From positions 124,001 through 188,000 of the forward strand of contig WGLQ01000007.1 in NCBI GenBank assembly GCA_016125495.1: 64,000 nt of DNA, given 5' to 3'. Below are positions 9,568-18,834 of this stretch, one piece after another; the stretch's first letter is position 1; every line of letters starts with the position of its first letter. The translations under genes were made by a program, and so were the position numbers. The notes under the pieces were generated by a model. The model saw only the letters and a list, made by a program, of their open reading frames with translations. It ran no database searches and had not been told where the DNA came from. The stretch comes from Hyphomicrobiales bacterium (GTDB lineage: Bacteria > Pseudomonadota > Alphaproteobacteria > Rhizobiales > RI-29).

Positions 9568-10836
9568 CTATCGCAAGTCCGGCGTCGCGTCAAACAACCG
9601 GCGATGCTCCTGCAGCGCGAAGCGGTCCGTCATGCCGGCGACGTAGTCGCAGATGAGCCGGGCGCGGGCGGTGTGATCGGCGTCGGCAGCGAGCCCCGCC
9701 CAGGATTCGGGCAAGGCCGACGGCTCGCTCATATAGCGCTCGAAGAGATCGCGCACGACCTGCTCGGCGTCGCGCATGATCGCCACCACCCGGCCATCGC
9801 GATAGACGTTGGCGAAAAGGAAGGCGCGCAGCACGTCGAGTTCGCACACCAGGGCTTGCGAAAAGTCGACCAGGTTGGCGCCGAGCCGGCGCACGTCGTC
9901 CGCTGTCTCGACCGCGTGCTCGGCGGCCCGTCGCCGCGTCTCGGCCGCGACATCGAAGATCATCGCGGTGATGAGCCGCCGGTTGACCTCGTAGATGCAG
10001 CGCTGCCCGCCGAGTTCGCCGTGGGTTGCCGCGACCTCCGCAAGAAACCGGCCGGTGAGCGGGATCTCCCGCAGTTGGGTGATGTCGATCAGCCCTGCCC
10101 GCAACCCATCGTCGAGATCGTGATTGTTGTAGGCGATATCGTCGGCGATCGCGGCAACTTGTGCCTCCGCCGTCGCATGCCCCGCGAGCATCAGGGGCAT
10201 CCGGGCATCGAGCTCCAGAACGGTGCGCGGCACTTCGGTCGCCTCGTCGCCGTCGGAGAGCAGCGGTCCATTGTGCTTGACGATGCCCTCGAGCGTCTCG
10301 AAGGCGAGGTTGAGACCGTCGAATGCGGCATACTTGCGCTCGAGCAGGGTGACCACTCTGAGACTCTGCTCGTTGTGGTCGAAGCCGCCATAGGGAGTCA
10401 TGACGCTTGCGAGGGCCCGCTCGCCAGCATGCCCGAACGGCGGATGGCCGAGATCGTGGGCGAGCGCAACGGCTTCGGCGAGGTCTTCATCGAGTTGCAG
10501 CAGCCGCGCCAGGGCCCGCGCGATCTGCGCCACTTCGATCGTGTGGGTTAGGCGTGATCGGTAGTGGTCGCCCTCGTGGTAGATGAAGACCTGCGTCTTG
10601 TGGGTCAGCCGCCGAAAGGCGCTCGAATGGATGATGCGGTCCCGATCGCGCTGGAATGGGTTGCGCATCGGGCAGGCCTGCTCGGGAACGAGACGACCAC
10701 CGCTCGCCGTGGCCCGCGCAGCATGCCCCGCCCGCTGCACGTGCCGCGGCTCGCAGGGCCGGGCAGCCGGCACATCGCCCGCCGCCTCGGTCGCATCGAC
10801 CCTGCCCACCTTTGACATCGCCGTCAGAATCCCCAT
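9568..10836 (-). CDS. dgt: Deoxyguanosinetriphosphate triphosphohydrolase-like protein
   Basis: A 422-residue HD-superfamily dNTP triphosphohydrolase. The family core begins with RNPFQRDRDRIIHSSAFRRL and HKTQVFIYHEGDHYRSRLTH, then the metal-binding LAHDLGHPPFGHAGE and a later DDIAYNNHDLDD carrying the last ligands. These enzymes cleave dNTPs to nucleoside plus triphosphate and help balance pools; in alphaproteobacteria the gene often sits beside argS as here. The ~55 N-terminal residues are variable, and the start could be the ATG at 10818 instead. It is divergent from erpA. Confidence 0.9.
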   Translation of the reverse strand: MGILTAMSKVGRVDATEAAGDVPAARPCEPRHVQRAGHAARATASGGRLVPEQACPMRNPFQRDRDRIIHSSAFRRLTHKTQVFIYHEGDHYRSRLTHTIEVAQIARALARLLQLDEDLAEAVALAHDLGHPPFGHAGERALASVMTPYGGFDHNEQSLRVVTLLERKYAAFDGLNLAFETLEGIVKHNGPLLSDGDEATEVPRTVLELDARMPLMLAGHATAEAQVAAIADDIAYNNHDLDDGLRAGLIDITQLREIPLTGRFLAEVAATHGELGGQRCIYEVNRRLITAMIFDVAAETRRRAAEHAVETADDVRRLGANLVDFSQALVCELDVLRAFLFANVYRDGRVVAIMRDAEQVVRDLFERYMSEPSALPESWAGLAADADHTARARLICDYVAGMTDRFALQEHRRLFDATPDLR

Positions 10837-11051
10837 GTCTCAGCCGTGCCCCGCGCGAAGCGTTGGCGATTGCCAGTGCGCAGGGCGCGCTCGGCGTTCC
10901 GTGGACACCCGTCTTCGTGCTAGAATTGCCGCGCCGCAACTGGGAAGAGCGTTATGCCATTCGGCCGCGCGTGGCCAGCCGGTGCGCCACCCGGGTAACG
11001 CCAAGGGTCCGGGTCGCTGCCCGAGGCAGTGAGCATCACGTGGAGAACGTC

Positions 11052-11393
11052 ATGATGAATATGAGCCAACCGAGCGTCCAGCTTTCCGCCAGAGCGGCCA
11101 AGCGCATCGAGCGGATCGTCTCGCGCGAGCCAGCTGGCACGATGCTTCGCGTCAGCGTCGAAGGCGGCGGCTGCTCGGGCTTCCAGTACAAGTTCGACCT
11201 CGTTCGCGAACGCGCCAACGACGACCTCGTCATCGAGCGCGACGGAGCCGTCGTGCTCGTCGATCCGATCTCGCTCATGTACATGGGTGGCGCCGAGATC
11301 GACTATGTCGACGACCTCATCGGCGCATCGTTCAAGATCAAGAACCCGAATGCGGTCGCCGGCTGCGGCTGCGGCACCAGTTTCGCGGTCTGA
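11052..11393 (+). CDS. erpA: Iron-sulfur cluster insertion protein ErpA (A-type carrier)
   Basis: A 113-residue A-type Fe-S carrier. The three conserved cysteines are present in GGGCSGFQY and in the C-terminal GCGCG, with the family block LVDPISLMYMGGAEIDYVDDL. ErpA passes [4Fe-4S]/[2Fe-2S] clusters to apo-proteins; IlvD and BoxA encoded in this window are examples of such clients by family. Three start ATGs lie close together; I chose 11052 because GGAG lies 6 nt upstream. It is divergent from dgt, a pairing common in alphaproteobacteria. Confidence 0.92.
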   Translation: MMNMSQPSVQLSARAAKRIERIVSREPAGTMLRVSVEGGGCSGFQYKFDLVRERANDDLVIERDGAVVLVDPISLMYMGGAEIDYVDDLIGASFKIKNPNAVAGCGCGTSFAV

Positions 11394-11431
11394 GCTCGGT
11401 CCGCCCTCGAGCGGGCGGCAGGCCCGCCCCC

Positions 11432-11842
11432 TCAGAAGAAGTTCACGGGCGAAGGAATATCGATTGCCGCGAACAGGCTCTCCAGCATCAGGATCTGATT
11501 GAAGTACGTGTTCCAGAAGTAGGAAAGCGCAAAGAGCACGATCGGATAGAAGCAGATGTGGCGCGCGAGCGAGAAGCGCTTCATGCTGAACGCGCACCAG
11601 CCGAGGAAGCTCGCCACGATCGGCCCGCTCCAGAGGAGCACGTAGGGGTACTCGAACAACTCCGGCCGACCGTGCCCGCTGAGCGCGCCGCCGGCCACGA
11701 TCGTCGCCGGCTCGGCCACGTATTCCCCGATCAGGTGCCAGGCCACGAGGACGGCCAACGAAAAGCAGATGTTGATGCAGACCAGCAGACGCAGCATCGT
11801 CTGCTGTTCCCACTGTTTTTCTTCGTAGAAGAGACTGGTCAT
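11432..11842 (-). CDS. Hypothetical small membrane protein
   Basis: A 136-residue protein I do not recognise. It has three likely membrane helices: MLRLLVCINICFSLAVLVAW (~16-37), YVLLWSGPIVASFLGWCAF (~67-86) and HICFYPIVLFALSYFWNTYF (~94-114). It is rich in Phe, Tyr, Trp and Cys and has no catalytic motif. It is convergent with erpA (38 bp apart) and divergent from xthA. The coding frame has clean codon use, so I believe it is a real gene, but its function is unknown. Confidence 0.65.
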   Translation of the reverse strand: MTSLFYEEKQWEQQTMLRLLVCINICFSLAVLVAWHLIGEYVAEPATIVAGGALSGHGRPELFEYPYVLLWSGPIVASFLGWCAFSMKRFSLARHICFYPIVLFALSYFWNTYFNQILMLESLFAAIDIPSPVNFF

Positions 11843-12061
11843 TTCTGGGCACCCTATATCAACGACGCATCTGCGGATCGCCGTGGAAGTCTTATGTCAC
11901 ACCTATCACAATGGGTGGTGAAGGACCGTCCCGCAATTCGTGACAAATTCCGATGCCTCAGGCGTTGGTTTTGGGTCGTGGCGCACGAACCGGCCCCCGG
12001 GACTTGACCGCGCCCCCTCGAGTGGCCTTCCTGATCGCTCGCGCAAGCAAGGGGGGCCGGA

Positions 12062-12844
12062 ATGCGCATCGCCACCTGGAACATCAATGGCGTCAAGGCC
12101 CGCCTCGACGGCCTCCTGCGTTGGCTCGCCGAGACGCGGCCCGACGTCGCCTGTCTCCAAGAGATCAAATCGCAGGACGAAGGCTTCCCGCGCGCCGCCA
12201 TCGAGGACCTCGGCTACAACGTCGCAACGCACGGCCAGAAGGGCTTCAACGGTGTCGCCCTCCTGTCCCTTTCCCCCCTCGAGGATGCGACGCCCCGCCT
12301 GCCCGGCGACGATGCCGACGAACAGGCCCGCTACCTCGAGGCCGTCGTTGCGACCACGCGAGGGGCGTTGCGCATCGCCTCGCTCTATCTTCCGAATGGC
12401 AACCCGGTTCCCGGCGACAAGTTCGCCTACAAGCTCGCCTGGATGGAGCGGCTGGAGGCGCACGCCCGCGCTCTACTGGCCTTGGAGGAGCCGTTCGTCC
12501 TCGCCGGCGACTACAATGTCATTCCCGATCCCGTCGACGCCCGCGACCCGGCGCTCTGGCTGACCGATGCCCTCTACCAGCCAGAAAGCCGCCAAGCCTT
12601 TCGCAGGCTCTGCCATCTCGGCCTGACGGACTCCGTGCGCGCTTGCCTGCCGGGTCCCGACATCTACACGTTCTGGGACTATCAGGCCGGTGCCTGGCAG
12701 CGGAACAACGGCATCCGCATCGATCACCTGCTGCTCTCGCCTCAGGCCTGCGATCGCCTTTCCGCTGCGGGCATCGACAAGCACGTGCGTGGCTGGGAGA
12801 AGCCCTCCGACCACGTGCCCGCCTGGGTCGAGCTCGATCTCTGA
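12062..12844 (+). CDS. xthA: Exodeoxyribonuclease III
   Basis: A 260-residue exonuclease III/AP endonuclease of base-excision repair. Family motifs are all visible: MRIATWNINGVKARL at the N-terminus, CLQEIKSQ with the metal-binding Glu, VLAGDYNVIPDP carrying the catalytic Asp and Asn, RIDHLLLS, and the terminal KPSDHVPAWVEL with the catalytic Asp-His. Length matches bacterial ExoIII. It is a stand-alone plus-strand gene between the hypothetical membrane protein and popZ. Confidence 0.95.
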   Translation: MRIATWNINGVKARLDGLLRWLAETRPDVACLQEIKSQDEGFPRAAIEDLGYNVATHGQKGFNGVALLSLSPLEDATPRLPGDDADEQARYLEAVVATTRGALRIASLYLPNGNPVPGDKFAYKLAWMERLEAHARALLALEEPFVLAGDYNVIPDPVDARDPALWLTDALYQPESRQAFRRLCHLGLTDSVRACLPGPDIYTFWDYQAGAWQRNNGIRIDHLLLSPQACDRLSAAGIDKHVRGWEKPSDHVPAWVELDL

Positions 12845-12926
12845 TCCGGTATGTCCGTGCTGAGACTCCCTCTCGACGGCCGCGATGCTGCGTGAATTGC
12901 GTTCAACGGGCGATATCCCCTTTTCC

Positions 12927-12945
12927 GGATCAGCAAAATTGATCC
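12927..12945. repeat. Inverted repeat upstream of popZ
   Basis: The arms GGATCA and TGATCC are separated by 7 nt in a locally AT-richer stretch between xthA and popZ (gap 12845-13082). It could be an operator or a weak hairpin for the end of xthA. No run of T follows the second arm. Confidence 0.25.
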
Positions 12946-13082
12946 TAGAATTGTCATAACCACCCGCGATACCGTAAGCCAACGGGGATGGCCGGCGAAT
13001 CGTCGTGGGCTCGACTGCCCTTCGTGAGAGGGAACGTCGACCATTGGGGTTCCTGGCGGCGACAGCGAAACGGGTGCATGTG

Positions 13083-14615
13083 ATGAGCAATACCGGCCGC
13101 AATCAGGACACCAGCATGGAGGACATCCTGTCCTCGATCCGGCGGATCATCGCCGACGAGCCTGGCGGCATGCACCGTGCGGCGACACCGCGGGACGCCC
13201 GCGGCGCGGCGCCCGCGCCGGACTATTCCCGGTCCGCGCCAGCCCCGGACCGCGGCTTCCCGCCAGCCGACCGGCATGCGCCGTTGCACGAGCCCTCGCC
13301 ACGCCCCCAGAGCACCGACATCCCGATCGCTCCCGTGGCGCCGCCCCGTCCCCGTCAGGACTGGCCCGAATCCTCGTTCTCGCGGCCCGATCCTTCGTTC
13401 GCGCAGAACGTGCCGCCAGCCCGCCCCGCCGCCCCGCCGCACGCGGCGACGGCGCTGCCCGACGACGACGTGGTCGACCTGCCCCGTGCCACGCGACCCA
13501 TGGCAGCTCGTCCTGCCGCGCAGGCCGACCAGCGCTCTCGCCCGCAATCCGCCCCGCCGATGGCCAGCCCCTTCGGCTACAATGGCGGCAACGTCTTCGG
13601 CGACGTGCCCCCGTCCGCCCCGCAGCGCGCCGAGGTGAAGGCGCCGCCGGCGCCGCCAGCCCCGCCCCGCCAGCCGGAACAGGTCGCCGCACCAGCCCCC
13701 GAAGTCGGCACCGCCCACGTCTACGACGCCGGCGACAACCGGCTGTTCGATCCTTGGGACGCCGCCCAGGCGACCGCAGCCGACTCCGATTGGGCTCTTC
13801 CGCCCGAGTTCGAGGCTGAAATCGCCGCGCCCGAAGACGAGGCATCGGCCTTCGGTGATCTCGCGATCACCGCCGATGACGAGGTCGTTGCGGCGCTCGC
13901 GGCAACCGCCGTCGAGACGGAACTCCTCGATGCCCCGATTGCCGGGATGAGCGACAGCTTGGCCGACGCGCCGGGCGAGGCCATCGCCGAGGGCACACTG
14001 GCGACGGCTCTGGACGATGCCGATCCGTCCGTGATCGTTCTGCCGCCGCCGCCGGTCGCCCAGTCGCAGGAGGTCGCGGCGCCCGCCACGCCCGAAGCGG
14101 CGCGAGCCGATGCGCCCGAAGCGGCAGACACGCCGCCCGCGACACTTGCCCCCGACGCGGCGCCAGCGGCACCGGCAACCCCGGTAGGTGAAGCTGATGC
14201 GCAGGTGGAGGCGATCGCAGCCACACCCGCCGATGCGCCGACGGATACCACGGCCGAGGCCGCACCGATCGATGAGCCGGCCGAGGCGACGACTGCGGCA
14301 GGCGCGCCAGCCGAGACGGCAGCCGCACCGGCTGCCCCTGCCGCGAGCGTTCCCGCCGCCGCCGTCGCGCCCATCGCTCCGACGCCGGTGGCGGTGGCGG
14401 TGGCATCGCCTGCTGTCGTCGCGCCGGCCGTCGCCGCGCCGGCCACAGCCTCCCGTCCGCTCGATGAAGCGCTCGCCGAACTTCTCAAGCCTGCCCTCAA
14501 GGAATGGCTCAACGAGAACATGCCGCGCATCCTCGAAAAGGCTCTCAGCGATCCGCACCTCATGACCTCGCCCAAGCCCGCCACGAAGGCACCGGACGAG
14601 AACGGCGCAAGCTGA
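13083..14615 (+). CDS. popZ: PopZ-like polar organising protein (DUF2497)
   Basis: A 510-residue PopZ. The N-terminal helix SMEDILSSIRRIIADEP (residues ~12-28) and the C-terminal helical block with RPLDEALAELLKPALKEWLN and MPRILEKAL (residues ~455-495) are the two conserved PopZ modules, used for client binding and oligomerisation at cell poles in Caulobacter and relatives. Between them lies ~420 residues of Pro/Ala/Asp/Glu-rich sequence with no predicted fold, far longer than in Caulobacter PopZ (about 180 residues in total). I use the ATG at 13083 directly before the conserved helix; upstream in-frame sequence is not conserved-looking. popZ directly upstream of valS is a common alphaproteobacterial arrangement. 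Confidence 0.88.
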   Translation: MSNTGRNQDTSMEDILSSIRRIIADEPGGMHRAATPRDARGAAPAPDYSRSAPAPDRGFPPADRHAPLHEPSPRPQSTDIPIAPVAPPRPRQDWPESSFSRPDPSFAQNVPPARPAAPPHAATALPDDDVVDLPRATRPMAARPAAQADQRSRPQSAPPMASPFGYNGGNVFGDVPPSAPQRAEVKAPPAPPAPPRQPEQVAAPAPEVGTAHVYDAGDNRLFDPWDAAQATAADSDWALPPEFEAEIAAPEDEASAFGDLAITADDEVVAALAATAVETELLDAPIAGMSDSLADAPGEAIAEGTLATALDDADPSVIVLPPPPVAQSQEVAAPATPEAARADAPEAADTPPATLAPDAAPAAPATPVGEADAQVEAIAATPADAPTDTTAEAAPIDEPAEATTAAGAPAETAAAPAAPAASVPAAAVAPIAPTPVAVAVASPAVVAPAVAAPATASRPLDEALAELLKPALKEWLNENMPRILEKALSDPHLMTSPKPATKAPDENGAS

Positions 14616-14713
14616 CCGGGACGGCGCGCGAACCGCCCTCACCGGCCGCCCGTGTCGGGCACCCGAACCGAAATCCCGCGCCCCCGCCACACCCGGCGGG
14701 CGCGGTCGTTCGG

Positions 14714-14742
14714 TTGACACCAACTGTCGCCCCCCCTATCGC
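14714..14742 (+). promoter_or_regulatory. Candidate sigma-70 promoter for valS
   Basis: A TTGACA -35 element and TATCGC -10 element are separated by 17 nt, within the 164-bp gap between popZ and valS. The expected start site would be about 30 nt before the valS ATG. Confidence 0.4.
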
Positions 14743-14779
14743 TCGCCTCCTGCAACAGAGCGAGAAAGCCGTCCCCGTC

Positions 14780-17665
14780 ATGCTGGACAAGACGTTCGAC
14801 CCTGCCGCCATCGAAGCGCGGATCTCCGAGAAATGGGAGCAGGCCGGGGCCTTCAGGGCCGGCCCGAAGGACCGTGTCGAGGCCGGCGCGCCCACCTACT
14901 GCATCGTCATCCCGCCGCCGAACGTCACCGGTTCGCTGCACATGGGCCATGCCCTCAACAACACGCTCCAGGATGTGCTCTGCCGCTTCGAGCGGATGCG
15001 CGGCAAGGACGTGCTCTGGCAGCCGGGCACCGACCATGCCGGCATCGCAACGCAGATGGTCGTCGAGCGCCAGCTCATGCAGCGCCAGGAACCGGACCGC
15101 CACGCCCTCGGGCGCGACAAGTTCATCGAGCGCATCTGGGCCTGGAAAGAGGAATCGGGTGGCGCCATCGTCAACCAGCTGAAACGCCTCGGCGCCTCCT
15201 GCGACTGGTCGCGCGAGCGCTTCACCATGGACGAGGGCCTCAGCGCGGCGGTCCGCAAGGTCTTCGTCGAGCTGCACCGCGCCGGCCTCATCTACAAGGA
15301 CAAGCGCCTCGTCAACTGGGACCCGAAATTCCAGACCGCGATCTCCGACCTCGAAGTCGTGCAGGTCGAGGCATCGGGCAAGTTCAAGTGGGACGAGGCC
15401 TCGGGCGAGCCGCTCGACCTCGCCGCCCTCGGCAAGCTCCTCGACAAGGACCCGTCGGGGCACATGTACCACCTACGTTATCCGCTCTCCGACGATCCCT
15501 CTCGCTTCATCGTCGTTGCAACGACGCGGCCGGAGACGATGCTGGGCGATACGGGCGTTGCCGTCCACCCCGAGGACGAGCGTTACAAGGGCCTCGTCGG
15601 CAAGACGGTGACGCTGCCGCTGGTCGGCAGGCAAATCCCGATCGTCGCGGACGAATATTCCGACCCAGAGAAGGGCACCGGCGCGGTCAAGATCACGCCG
15701 GCCCACGATTTCAACGACTTCGAGGTCGGGAAAAGGCACGGGCTGGCGCAGATCAATGTACTGGACGGGCATGCGGCCGTCATCGCTGGCGCCGATGCCG
15801 AGGAGGCGTCGATTCCCGATGTGTATTGGGGCCTCGACCGCTTCGCGGCGCGCAAGCGCGTCGTCGCGAACCTCCATTCCGCCGGCCTCCTCGCCAGGAT
15901 CGAGCCGACGACGCACACGGTCCCGCATGGCGACCGCTCCAACGTCGTCATCGAGCCGTGGCTGACGGACCAGTGGTACGTCGACGCCAAGACCATGGCC
16001 GAGGCGGCGATCGCGGCGGTCGAGAGCGGGGAGACGAAATTCGTTCCCGAGAACTGGTCGAAGACCTATTTCGAGTGGATGCGCAACATCGAGCCCTGGT
16101 GCATCTCGCGCCAACTCTGGTGGGGCCACCAGATCCCGGCGTGGCACGGGCCGGACGGAAAGATATTCGTTGCCGACAGCGACGCCGAGGCACAGGCGCT
16201 CGCCAAAGCCCACTACGGCAGCGCGAGCGAATTGACGCGCGACCCCGACGTCCTCGACACCTGGTTTTCTTCCGCGCTCTGGCCGTTTTCCACCCTCGGC
16301 TGGCCGGACGAGACCCCGGAACTCGCGCGCTATTATCCAACCAGCGTCCTCGTCACAGGCTTCGACATCATCTTCTTCTGGGTCGCCCGCATGATGATGA
16401 TGGGCCTGCATTTCAGGAAGGAAATCCCCTTCCACACGGTCTACATCCACGCCCTGGTCCGCGACGAGAAGGGCCAGAAGATGTCGAAGTCCAAGGGCAA
16501 CGTCATGGACCCCCTCGACATCGTCGACGGCATCGATCTCGACGCGCTCCTCGTCAAGCGCACCTCCGGCCTCATGAATCCGGCCGACGCCCCGCGCATC
16601 GTCAAGGAGACGAAAGCCGCCTATCCCGACGGCGTCAGAGCGTACGGCGCCGATGCGCTGCGCTTCACGCTCACCGCCATGGCCGCCCAGGGCCGCGACA
16701 TCAAGCTCTCGCTCGATCGCGTCGAGGGCTATCGCAATTTCGCGACCAAACTATGGAATGCGACGCGGTTCGCCGAAATGAACGAGTGCGTCGCCCGCCC
16801 GGATTTCGATCCCCGCACCTGCCGCGAGACGCTCAACCGCTGGATCGCCGGTGAACTCGAACGTACGGCCACGAGCGTCACCACCGAACTCGAAGCCTTC
16901 CGCTTCAACGAGGCGGCCGGCGCCGTCTACCGCTTCATCTGGAACACCTTCTGCGACTGGTACCTCGAACTCGCGAAGCCGACCCTCAACGCTTCGGACG
17001 AGGCCGCCAAGGCCGAGACGCGGGCCGCCACCGCCTGGGTGATCGACGAGACCTTGAAGCTCCTGCACCCCTTCATGCCGTTCCTGACCGAGGAACTCTG
17101 GGAAAAGACCTCCGCGCACGGTCACGGCCGTGAGACGCTGCTCGCCCTCGCCCCCTGGCCCACCCACCGGGCCCTTGCCGACGCCGAGGCGGACGCCGAA
17201 ATCGGTTGGCTCATCAAGTTGGTCGGCGAAATTCGCTCGGTTCGCGCCGAGATGAACGTGCCGGCGGGCGCCAGGACCATGCTGGAGATCGTCGGGGCCG
17301 CGGCCCAAACCCGCGCGCGCCTCGCCCGCCACGAGGAAACCTTGAAACGGCTCGCCCGTCTCGACGCTGTTCTCTTCCCCGCTGAATCGTCGCGCGGTTC
17401 CGTCGCGCTCGTCGTCGAGGGCGAGAACTACGCCCTCCCCCTCGCCGGCATCATCGATGTTTCGGCCGAGGCCGCCCGCCTCGCGCGCGAGATCGCCAAG
17501 ACGGAAAAGGAGATGGCGAAGGTCGAGGCCAAGCTGGCCAACGAGCAATTCCTCGCCAAGGCGGAAGAGCACGTCATCGAGGAGCAGCGCGAGCGCAAAG
17601 CCGCCTTCGAGGCAACGCTGGCCAATTTGAAGGGTGCCCGGAAGCGCCTCGAGCACCTCGGTTGA
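14780..17665 (+). CDS. valS: Valyl-tRNA synthetase
   Basis: A 961-residue class I synthetase charging tRNA-Val. Visible motifs: HIGH-type PPPNVTGSLHMGHALNNTL near residue 45, editing-domain segments (ATTRPETMLGDTGVAVHPED), KMSKS loop GQKMSKSKGNVMDPLD at ~565, and a C-terminal coiled-coil arm of ~70 residues (EAARLAREIAKTEKEMAKVE). The ATG at 14780 gives the family's N-terminus (DKTFDPAAIEARISEKW); the open frame runs further upstream but without similarity. Confidence 0.96.
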   Translation: MLDKTFDPAAIEARISEKWEQAGAFRAGPKDRVEAGAPTYCIVIPPPNVTGSLHMGHALNNTLQDVLCRFERMRGKDVLWQPGTDHAGIATQMVVERQLMQRQEPDRHALGRDKFIERIWAWKEESGGAIVNQLKRLGASCDWSRERFTMDEGLSAAVRKVFVELHRAGLIYKDKRLVNWDPKFQTAISDLEVVQVEASGKFKWDEASGEPLDLAALGKLLDKDPSGHMYHLRYPLSDDPSRFIVVATTRPETMLGDTGVAVHPEDERYKGLVGKTVTLPLVGRQIPIVADEYSDPEKGTGAVKITPAHDFNDFEVGKRHGLAQINVLDGHAAVIAGADAEEASIPDVYWGLDRFAARKRVVANLHSAGLLARIEPTTHTVPHGDRSNVVIEPWLTDQWYVDAKTMAEAAIAAVESGETKFVPENWSKTYFEWMRNIEPWCISRQLWWGHQIPAWHGPDGKIFVADSDAEAQALAKAHYGSASELTRDPDVLDTWFSSALWPFSTLGWPDETPELARYYPTSVLVTGFDIIFFWVARMMMMGLHFRKEIPFHTVYIHALVRDEKGQKMSKSKGNVMDPLDIVDGIDLDALLVKRTSGLMNPADAPRIVKETKAAYPDGVRAYGADALRFTLTAMAAQGRDIKLSLDRVEGYRNFATKLWNATRFAEMNECVARPDFDPRTCRETLNRWIAGELERTATSVTTELEAFRFNEAAGAVYRFIWNTFCDWYLELAKPTLNASDEAAKAETRAATAWVIDETLKLLHPFMPFLTEELWEKTSAHGHGRETLLALAPWPTHRALADAEADAEIGWLIKLVGEIRSVRAEMNVPAGARTMLEIVGAAAQTRARLARHEETLKRLARLDAVLFPAESSRGSVALVVEGENYALPLAGIIDVSAEAARLAREIAKTEKEMAKVEAKLANEQFLAKAEEHVIEEQRERKAAFEATLANLKGARKRLEHLG

Positions 17666-17747
17666 CGACCACGATGGTCCGCACCAATAGCGCAGAGTGG
17701 AGCCGGCGGGCAGCGGCGACACCAGGCTCCAGGACGGGCCCGGTGAC

Positions 17748-18371
17748 CTAGTCCGAGCAAACCGCGAGTTCGAGCTGGATGACGGCAGCGAGCAGCAACA
17801 GCAGGTAGCCGTTGCACTCGAGGAGTTCCTCCCAGAGACGGCCCGCGTTGTCCGTCGCAATTCGGCTGTCGATGATCATGCCGGCAAAGAGGAACGCTCC
17901 GGCGAGGATCAGCGGCAGGGAACGCGGGGCGGCCGTCAGTCTGACCCAAGCCCACCAGTGTTGCCGGTGATACACCGTCATGGCCAGCACGAGCAGCATC
18001 GCCCCGATGAACCCGATGTCGTGATATGGGCTCTCGGTCGCGGCCTTGAGCCAGTCGGGTATACCGATCGCCTTGCCGAGGTCGAGTTCGCGAAAGAGGA
18101 ACGCGAGGGACAGCATCGTCAGCACCGCCGATGACGAGCCGACGGGTCCCCGCGCCCTCGTTGCGGCGCGCAGATAGATCACCACGATGGCCAGCAGCAG
18201 GCAGGACTGCATGATCTCGAGCGGCCCGGCCTCGCCCAGGAAATAACGCAACCATTCGTATTCGAGGGAACGGCTGACGTAGACCACGAGGACGTTGAGC
18301 GCAGCTCCGGCGAGCAGCACGCTCACCCCCCAGATTACGCGACCGCGCGCCTGAAAATCCGCGTTTTTCAT
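17748..18371 (-). CDS. Hypothetical six-helix membrane protein
   Basis: A 207-residue protein not recognised. It appears to have six membrane helices, including VIWGVSVLLAGAALNVLVVY, LEIMQSCLLLAIVVIYL, HDIGFIGAMLLVLAMTVY, LPLILAGAFLFAGMIID and ECNGYLLLLLAAVIQLELAV. A charged loop FLFRELDLGKAIGIPDWLK and an acidic motif WEELLECNGY are the most distinctive features. It is convergent with valS and divergent from the AAA+ ATPase cassette. No catalytic signature seen. Confidence 0.6.
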   Translation of the reverse strand: MKNADFQARGRVIWGVSVLLAGAALNVLVVYVSRSLEYEWLRYFLGEAGPLEIMQSCLLLAIVVIYLRAATRARGPVGSSSAVLTMLSLAFLFRELDLGKAIGIPDWLKAATESPYHDIGFIGAMLLVLAMTVYHRQHWWAWVRLTAAPRSLPLILAGAFLFAGMIIDSRIATDNAGRLWEELLECNGYLLLLLAAVIQLELAVCSD

Positions 18372-18834
18372 GGGGTTGGATACACCCGGTGAGGGCTGGA
18401 ATCGGCCGTACCGAAGAGTTTGACGAGTGACATCGAATTGTCACCATGTCAATTGCACGACAGTTCCGCAACAGCGCCGCTCCGCGCCGGCGTCGCAAGG
18501 ATGCACGAACCCGGCCGCACTGCCGCATTCGAGAGCTGACCGCGCGGCCTGCCCACGGGGCGGCCGCCGCCATCCACCTGCCCTCGATCGTAGCCGCCTC
18601 GATCGCGCGGTGGGCGTCTTCGGGCCGGTTGACACTGCCCAACGCCCCTCCTAACGCTGCCAGCCGGGATCGGCGGATCGCCATGGCGCAACCATCGCTT
18701 CGGGATGGATGGCGCAAGGACTCGTTCGCTCCCCGCGAGGCTGGCAGTGAGCGGGCAACCTCGCTCACACGAAACGAATGCCAGTACCCACGCGCCGGCC
18801 GATCGAGGACCGGGCGGGCGGAAAGGTCGATCGG
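18372..18834. other. 463-bp intergenic region between a membrane protein gene and the AAA+ cassette
   Basis: No convincing gene is seen. The left third contains a perfect inverted repeat (18427-18444) and locally AT-richer sequence, probably the control region of one or both divergent units. The rest is GC-rich with no clear promoter, tRNA or terminator. Confidence 0.5.
18427..18444. promoter_or_regulatory. Palindromic candidate operator GTGACA-N6-TGTCAC
   Basis: Perfect 6-bp arms are separated by TCGAAT, lying 56 bp upstream of the six-helix membrane protein and ~390 bp upstream of the AAA+ cassette. A further TGTCA copy overlaps the right flank. The spacing fits a dimeric repressor or activator site, but no cognate regulator can be named. 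Confidence 0.3.

Noticed and set aside
8096-9646. A 516-codon plus-strand frame opposite argS
   Set aside because: ArgS has all synthetase motifs; the opposing frame has none.
18427-18444. The GTGACA dyad as an FNR/CRP-type site
   Set aside because: Arm sequence and spacing do not match TTGAT-N4-ATCAA or TGTGA-N6-TCACA well enough.
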